The translations under genes and the position numbers were made by a program. Under the pieces are notes generated by a model. The model was not told the DNA's origin. It searched no databases and saw only the letters and a list, made by a program, of their open reading frames with translations. From the NCBI GenBank assembly GCA_027353565.1, contig DAIEHO010000337.1, forward strand, positions 1-5,668: a stretch of 5,668 nt of DNA, in the 5' to 3' direction. This DNA is from Propionibacteriaceae bacterium. GTDB taxonomy: Bacteria > Actinomycetota > Actinomycetes > Propionibacteriales > Propionibacteriaceae. Shown in pieces: positions 1 to 3,963 of this stretch. Each line of letters begins with the position of its first letter. Within the stretch, counting starts at the first letter, position 1.

Positions 1-405
1 GGGCGACGCCTCGGTCACGGCGAGCTGCCCGTCGACCGGGTCCCCGTACAGGGACGCCGAGGATGAGAACACGATCCGACGCACACCGTGGCGCTCCATC
101 GAGGCGAGCAGGTCGAGGGTCTTGCCCACGTTGTTCTCGTAGTAGAACAGCGGCTGCGCGACCGACTCCGGCACGATGATCGCCGCGGCGCAGTGGACCA
201 CGACATCGATCCTCTGCTCGGTGAAGACCCGGTCCATCAGCGCCGCGTCGGAGATGTCACCTTCGTAGGCGATGCGACCCGCGAGGAACTCCCGTCGACC
301 CTGTGACAGGTCGTCCACGACGACGACGTCATGACCGGCATCGAGACAGGCCGACGCGATCGTGCTGCCGATGTAACCGGCTCCGCCGGTGATGAGTACG
401 CGCAC
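1..405 (-). CDS. galE: GalE-type UDP-glucose 4-epimerase / NAD-dependent sugar epimerase, N-terminal part
   Basis: This gene encodes an extended short-chain dehydrogenase of the UDP-glucose 4-epimerase type, a cytoplasmic NAD-dependent enzyme that interconverts UDP-glucose and UDP-galactose or related nucleotide sugars used for envelope polysaccharides. The first 135 codons are visible and the rest lies beyond the left edge. The protein opens with MRVLITGGAGYIGS, whose GGAGYIG (residues 7-13) is the NAD-binding Rossmann loop. DD at 31-32 ends the second strand, GDI at 49-51 is the adenine-contacting region, HCAAA (71-75) is the usual FAA-type strand, YYENNV (88-93) matches the GalE helix, and SSSASLYGD (114-122) contains the catalytic serine. 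The YxxxK motif falls outside the window. I chose GTG at 405 because AGGG lies 7 nt upstream; GTG at 411 would leave only 1 nt. Family assignment is firm. The exact substrate is not, since related epimerases share these motifs. It follows the TetR gene on the same strand after 50 nt. Confidence 0.9.
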   Translation of the reverse strand, partial: MRVLITGGAGYIGSTIASACLDAGHDVVVVDDLSQGRREFLAGRIAYEGDISDAALMDRVFTEQRIDVVVHCAAAIIVPESVAQPLFYYENNVGKTLDLLASMERHGVRRIVFSSSASLYGDPVDGQLAVTEASP

Positions 406-455
406 GGTCACACCCTATCGAGCGCGCTTCCCACGGGACCTGGGTTCCGTCGGCC

Positions 456-1097
456 TCAGCCGCGCTGGTCGGTCTCGATGATGACGTCGACCAGCTGGCT
501 CAGCCTCGCGACCTGAGCGTCCGGGTCGATCCGGCCGAGATCGAGGTAGCTCATCGCGCTGCCCTGGTCGAAGAACCCGAGCAGGATCTCCATCGTGATC
601 TCAGGGCCGGTGCGCAGGCGCGCGTTCACGCTTGCGCACAGCCGCTCGAGGATCTCGTAGACGCCCGTCATCGTCTCGCGCACCACTGCCACGTAGCCTG
701 CGCGGACGCCGTCGTGCCGGAGGGCGTACAAGCGGAGCTCGGCCTGCAGCAGCACGTCGTTCATGGGGGGCTGAAGAAGATGGACGAACTCGCGTACGCC
801 GCCGGCGAGCGCCGTGTCGATCGTGAGGCCGGGCGTCCGGTTGAGCGCGAACTGGCCGGCCGCCTCGCGCACGTCGCGCAGCCTCACCTCGCCGACGTCG
901 CGGATCAGGTCGACGATGAGGTCGTCGAGGCTGGCGTAGTTGGAGTAGAACGCGCCGCGGGTGAACCCGGCCCGCTCCGCGATGCCCTCGACGGTCGCGC
1001 CTCCGGCCCCACGCTCGGCGATGACCTCCCGCGCAGCGTCGAGCAGGCGCGCCCGGGTGGCCGCACGTCGCGGCGTCATGGTCGCGTGGTCGCTCAC
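456..1097 (-). CDS. TetR/AcrR-family transcriptional regulator
   Basis: This gene encodes a 213-residue one-component repressor of normal TetR-family length (about 190-230). The DNA-binding domain is at the N-terminus: helix 1 around residues 13-30 (ATRARLLDAAREVIAERG), then TVEGIAERAGFTRGAFYSNY (35-54), the typical TetR helix-turn-helix with its FYSNY ending, then SLDDLIVDLI. Residues about 70-213 form the all-helical ligand and dimerisation region, which is not conserved enough to name an inducer. GTG at 1097 is preferred because AAGGAG (1108-1103 on this strand) sits 5 nt upstream. The frame stays open back to 1295, but that part covers the control region and is not credible protein. The gene is divergent from the MMPL transporter gene, the standard arrangement for a local repressor of an exporter, so it most likely represses that operon and itself through the palindrome at 1223-1238. 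That role is inferred from position. Confidence 0.93.
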   Translation of the reverse strand: MSDHATMTPRRAATRARLLDAAREVIAERGAGGATVEGIAERAGFTRGAFYSNYASLDDLIVDLIRDVGEVRLRDVREAAGQFALNRTPGLTIDTALAGGVREFVHLLQPPMNDVLLQAELRLYALRHDGVRAGYVAVVRETMTGVYEILERLCASVNARLRTGPEITMEILLGFFDQGSAMSYLDLGRIDPDAQVARLSQLVDVIIETDQRG

Positions 1098-1163
1098 GGG
1101 AACTCCTTCGAGGCCCCTCCAATCTATCGGGCACGGGACACCTCGACGGGTCATGCCGGCCAA

Positions 1164-1176
1164 GTCCGTCACGGAC
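1164..1176. repeat. Second dyad in the control region, GTCCGT-C-ACGGAC
   Basis: GTCCGT and ACGGAC are perfect inverted arms around one central base. GGCC lies just outside on the right and GGCC lies two bases (AA) further out on the left, so the symmetry extends imperfectly over 1158-1180. On RNA it could fold as a short hairpin with loop TCA and an AA bulge. It lies about 67 nt upstream of the regulator start and would be in its 5' leader. Arm sequences differ from the 1223-1238 palindrome, so it is not obviously a second copy of the same operator. It could be a site for another protein, a leader hairpin, or chance in GC-rich DNA. Confidence 0.3.
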
Positions 1177-1222
1177 GGCCCCTCCCGCGCGGAAGGCGTG
1201 GTCGGAGGGCACTTGTCTTGCG

Positions 1223-1238
1223 GATACACTTCTGTATC
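1223..1238. promoter_or_regulatory. Candidate TetR operator, perfect inverted repeat GATACA-CTTC-TGTATC
   Basis: Two 6-nt arms, GATACA and TGTATC, are exact reverse complements around a 4-nt centre. A 16-nt palindrome of this shape is typical of TetR-family operators, and the arms are AT-rich in an otherwise very GC-rich region. It ends 34 nt before the MMPL start codon and overlaps the proposed -10 region, so a dimer bound here would block RNA polymerase on the transporter operon. The palindrome is seen directly; binding by the neighbouring regulator is inferred. Confidence 0.65.
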
Positions 1239-1262
1239 GAAACGTCTGAGATCCCAAGCGGT

Positions 1263-1267
1263 GGGAG
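1263..1267 (+). promoter_or_regulatory. Ribosome binding site of the MMPL gene (GGGAG)
   Basis: GGGAG ends 5 nt before ATG 1273 and decides that start. The in-frame GTG codons at 1261 and 1267 overlap this element, so they cannot use it. Confidence 0.65.
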
Positions 1268-1272
1268 TGCGC

Positions 1273-3963
1273 ATGTCTGTGTTCCTGTACGACATCGGCC
1301 GGTGGTGCTTCCGTCACAGGGCCCGCGTACTGGTCGGCTGGATCGCCCTGCTGCTGCTCGTGGGCGGCGGCGCGCTGGCGATCCGTCAGCCGACGAACGA
1401 CAACTTCACGACCCCCGGTGCTCCCAGCCAGGTGGCGTACGACCAGCTCCAGATGACGTTCCCGGCCGCAGCCCAGTCGACGTCGACCTTCGTCGTGACG
1501 GTTCCCGAGGGGCACTCGATGAACGACGCCGATATCCAGAGGACGATCGAGGCCGGCCTCAACGAGATCGCGACCAAGCCGTACGTGCAGGGCGTCGTCA
1601 GCCCGTACAACCAGTACGTCAAGGGACAGATCTCCGCCAACGGCCGTACGGCGAAGATCAGCATCCAGGTCGTCGGCACCTCGACATCGTTCACGGACGC
1701 CGACCGGGCGCATCTGCAGGCTGACGGGGCCGCGTTGCAGAAGACGCTGCCGGCCGGGTCACAGGTGCTGGTCGGCGGTGACGTGTTCGCCATCTCGCTG
1801 CCCAAGATCACCGTGGTCGAGGCGATCGGCGTCGTCGTCGCGCTCGTCGTCCTCGTCGTCGTCCTGGGGTCGCTGCTGCTGGGCATCGTGCCGCTCGCCA
1901 ACGCACTGCTCGGCGTGGGCCTCGCCATGGCCATCACGTTCGGCGCCACCCGGTTCATGGCCATCAGCTCGACGACTCCCATGCTGGGGCTGATGCTCGG
2001 CCTGGCCGTGGGCATCGACTATGCGCTGTTCATCATCTCCCGGCACCGTGACCAGCTCGGAGCCAGCGACATCACGCCGGAGGAGTCCACAGCACGGGCC
2101 GTCGCGACGTCGGGCTCCGCGGTCGTCTTCGCAGGCCTCACCGTGATCATCGCGCTCGTGGGGCTCGCCGTCGCGAACATCCCGTTCCTCACCGTCATGG
2201 GGGCGTTCGGTGCCGTCGCGGTCGCCATCGGCGTGATGGTCGCGCTGACGCTGCTGCCGGCCGTGCTGGGATTCCTGGGCGAGCGGGTACGCCCCAAGAA
2301 GAGGACCCAGCCGCCCAAGGAGCGCGCCCCCCGCACGGGCGGCGGCGCATCCGGGTGGTGGGTACGGGTGGTCACCAAGTGGCCGGTGGTCACGATCCTG
2401 ATCGTCGTCGCCGCCCTGGGGGCCGTGAGCTACCCGGCCAAGGACCTGTGGCTGTCGCTGCCCAACGCCGGCCAGCTCCCGACCAGCTCGCCGGCGCGTC
2501 AGACGTACGACGCGGTGGCGAAGGCGTTCGGTCCAGGGGCCAACGGGCCCCTGATCGTGACGTTCTCGGTCGTCCAGTCGACGGACCCGCTCGGTGTCAT
2601 CGCAGGGATCCAGTCGGACATCGAGCACATCGACGGCGTCGCCTCCGTGCCGATGGCCGTCCCCAACCAGAACGCTGACACCGCGATGATCCAGGTGGTC
2701 CCCACCACCGCGCCCGACGACCCCCGGACCGAGGACGTCGTCCGGCGGATCCAGGCGAAGGCGCCGGACTGGAAGGCCAAGTACGGGGTTGACGTCGCGG
2801 TCACGGGCCTCACGGCCATCGGCCTCGACATCACGACTCGGCTCGCCGGCGCCCTCCTGCCGTTCGGCATCTTCGTCGTGGGTCTCTCCCTGATCCTGCT
2901 GACGATGGTGTTCCGGTCGATCGCCGTACCCATCAAGGCGGCGGTGGGGTATCTGCTGAGCGTCGGCTCGTCCTTCGGAGCCGCGACCCTTGTCTTCAAC
3001 AAGGGCTGGTTCGCCGCAGCGGTCAACCTGCCGGAGAAGATGGCGATCATCTCGTTCTTCCCGATCATCACGATGGGCATCCTGTTCGGACTGGCCATGG
3101 ACTACGAGGTCTTCCTCGTCTCGCGGATGAGAGAGGAACACGTCCACGGCGACAACGCGCGCCACGCGGTCCACGACGGGTTCATCCACTCCGCGAAGGT
3201 CGTCGTTGCCGCCGCCATCATCATGTTCGCGGTCTTCGCGTTCTTCGTCCCCAGGGGCGAGGGCGCGCTCAAGGCCATCGCGTTCGGGCTGGCGTTCGGA
3301 GTGGCGGTCGACGCCTTCGTCGTACGCATGACGCTCGTACCGGCGGTCATGCACCTGCTGGGCGAGAAGGCGTGGTGGCTCCCGAAGTGGCTCGACCGGG
3401 TACTCCCCAGTCTCGACATCGAGGGCGAGTCGCTCGCCCGCCAGCTGAAGCTCGCCGACTGGCCCGCTCCCGGCGACACGGGGGTGGTCGTCGCCGAGGA
3501 CCTCGCGATCGCCACAGGCTCCGCGCCGGGCGGGCTGTCGATCCGGCTGGACCCGGGTCAGGTCCTCGCCGTCACCGGCTCGCCGACCACGCGGGCCGCC
3601 TTCCTGCTCACCCTCGGCGGCCGCATGGCCCCGGCAGAGGGCACGGTCAAGGTCCTCGGGTACGTCCTGCCCGACGCCGCTTCGAAGGTGCGGCGTCAGT
3701 CGCTGTGCGCCGACGCGGAGACCGTGAACCTCGCCGGAGAGCTGACACGTACGAAGGCGGGGCTGATCCTCGTCGACGACGTCGACCGACTGACCGCGGT
3801 CGACCGGGATGCGGTCAGATCCCTGATCCCGCAGCTCGGCGCGAGGGCGCTGGTCGTAGGCGCCGCCTCGCTGGAGGCGCTCCAGGACCTGGTGCGCCCG
3901 GGCGACCAGACACTGCAGCTTGACGAGCCGGCGCTGGCCGGCAACCGAGGAGGAATCGCATGA
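1273..3963 (+). CDS. MMPL/RND-family membrane transporter with C-terminal degenerate ABC-ATPase-like domain
   Basis: This is an 896-residue inner-membrane transporter of the MmpL class in the RND superfamily. Members are driven by the proton gradient and move lipids or hydrophobic compounds to the envelope. TM1 (about 20-37) is followed by an extracytoplasmic porter domain (about 38-178), then TM2-TM6 (about 180-333), a basic cytoplasmic linker rich in Pro, Lys and Arg (335-360), TM7 (370-386), a second porter domain (about 387-525) and TM8-TM12 (about 527-696). The proton-relay pairs are present in both halves: GIDYALFIISRHRD (D249, Y250) in TM4 and AMDYEVFLVSRMREE (D610, Y611) in TM10. Residues about 720-896 are extra to the MMPL fold and resemble a reduced ABC nucleotide-binding domain, listed separately. 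ATG 1273 has GGGAG at 5 nt. The frame is open back to 961, but that part runs antisense through the regulator gene. The stop overlaps the next start (ATGA), so the two are surely co-expressed. The substrate cannot be told. Confidence 0.93.
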   Translation: MSVFLYDIGRWCFRHRARVLVGWIALLLLVGGGALAIRQPTNDNFTTPGAPSQVAYDQLQMTFPAAAQSTSTFVVTVPEGHSMNDADIQRTIEAGLNEIATKPYVQGVVSPYNQYVKGQISANGRTAKISIQVVGTSTSFTDADRAHLQADGAALQKTLPAGSQVLVGGDVFAISLPKITVVEAIGVVVALVVLVVVLGSLLLGIVPLANALLGVGLAMAITFGATRFMAISSTTPMLGLMLGLAVGIDYALFIISRHRDQLGASDITPEESTARAVATSGSAVVFAGLTVIIALVGLAVANIPFLTVMGAFGAVAVAIGVMVALTLLPAVLGFLGERVRPKKRTQPPKERAPRTGGGASGWWVRVVTKWPVVTILIVVAALGAVSYPAKDLWLSLPNAGQLPTSSPARQTYDAVAKAFGPGANGPLIVTFSVVQSTDPLGVIAGIQSDIEHIDGVASVPMAVPNQNADTAMIQVVPTTAPDDPRTEDVVRRIQAKAPDWKAKYGVDVAVTGLTAIGLDITTRLAGALLPFGIFVVGLSLILLTMVFRSIAVPIKAAVGYLLSVGSSFGAATLVFNKGWFAAAVNLPEKMAIISFFPIITMGILFGLAMDYEVFLVSRMREEHVHGDNARHAVHDGFIHSAKVVVAAAIIMFAVFAFFVPRGEGALKAIAFGLAFGVAVDAFVVRMTLVPAVMHLLGEKAWWLPKWLDRVLPSLDIEGESLARQLKLADWPAPGDTGVVVAEDLAIATGSAPGGLSIRLDPGQVLAVTGSPTTRAAFLLTLGGRMAPAEGTVKVLGYVLPDAASKVRRQSLCADAETVNLAGELTRTKAGLILVDDVDRLTAVDRDAVRSLIPQLGARALVVGAASLEALQDLVRPGDQTLQLDEPALAGNRGGIA
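3475..3927 (+). other. Pseudo-ABC-ATPase domain fused to the MMPL C-terminus (residues about 735-885)
   Basis: The segment follows the order of an ABC nucleotide-binding domain. GGLSIRLDPGQVLAVTG (753-769) matches the strands leading to Walker A. Next, where GxGKST should be, is SPTTRAAFLL (770-779), with Arg in place of Lys and Ala-Ala in place of Ser/Thr. LGGRMAPAEGTVKVLGYVLP (781-800) matches the usual helix, 'P..G.v.v.G' turn and strand. LILVDDVDRL (831-840) matches Walker B, with Asp836 where the catalytic Glu should be. ALVVGAASLEAL (859-870) matches the switch strand but has no His. Only about 55 residues separate the Walker A and B positions, roughly half the usual distance, and no LSGGQ signature is present. 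The domain therefore should not hydrolyse ATP. Its position after TM12 puts it in the cytoplasm. I infer a structural or docking role towards the ABC-2-like protein encoded next. A weaker alternative is a decaying gene fusion without function. Confidence 0.72.
3948..3953 (+). promoter_or_regulatory. Strong ribosome binding site of the YhgE/Pip gene (AGGAGG)
   Basis: A consensus Shine-Dalgarno AGGAGG lies 6 nt before ATG 3960, inside the last codons of the MMPL gene. It fixes the start of the downstream gene and, with the ATGA overlap, indicates translational coupling together with efficient independent initiation. Confidence 0.85.

Larger units (their letters stand above)
1098..1272. promoter_or_regulatory. 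Divergent promoter region between tetR-like gene and MMPL operon
   Basis: This 175-nt gap between two divergently oriented starts must hold the promoters for both transcripts. It has lower GC near 1211-1260, a perfect 16-nt palindrome and a second dyad. A weak plus-strand promoter can be proposed: TTGTCT (1213-1218), 16 nt, then TATCGA (1235-1240). This places transcription start near 1247, with the palindrome covering the spacer and part of the -10. The match is poor, as is common for actinobacterial promoters, so only the region, not the hexamers, is well supported. I see no convincing minus-strand -35/-10 pair. Confidence 0.6.

Noticed and set aside
409..411. GTG 411 as the GalE start
   Set aside because: AGGG at 416-413 would be only 1 nt away. 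GTG 405 has 7-nt spacing and gives the canonical GalE opening.
406..455. Possible terminator between the TetR and GalE genes (CCCA / TGGG arms around 431-445)
   Set aside because: The stem is only 4 bp with a 7-nt loop, with no following T-run on the relevant strand, so it is not a credible intrinsic terminator.
961..1272. N-terminal extension of the MMPL frame starting at ATG 961
   Set aside because: It runs antisense through the helix-turn-helix codons of the regulator gene and across the control region, gives a Pro/Arg-rich sequence with no family match, and lacks a suitable ribosome binding site. ATG 1273 has GGGAG at 5 nt and a typical MMPL N-terminus.
1098..1295. Upstream extension of the TetR reading frame to ATG 1295
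   Set aside because: The extra 66 residues are encoded by the intergenic palindrome region and the first codons of the divergent gene. TetR proteins begin about 10-15 residues before the first helix, which fits GTG 1097 with AAGGAG.
601..1713. 370-codon open frame on the minus strand overlapping the regulator and MMPL genes
   Set aside because: It is an Arg/Pro-rich shadow frame that passes out of frame through the regulator and antisense through the MMPL start.
1759..3354. 531-codon open frame on the minus strand inside the MMPL gene
   Set aside because: It is very rich in Asp, Arg, Gly and His with no motif, the usual product of reading a GC-rich gene antisense. The plus-strand protein is an unmistakable MMPL transporter.
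3475..3927. A functional ABC ATPase domain
   Set aside because: The Walker A lysine, signature motif, catalytic glutamate and switch histidine are all missing, so only a degenerate domain can be claimed.
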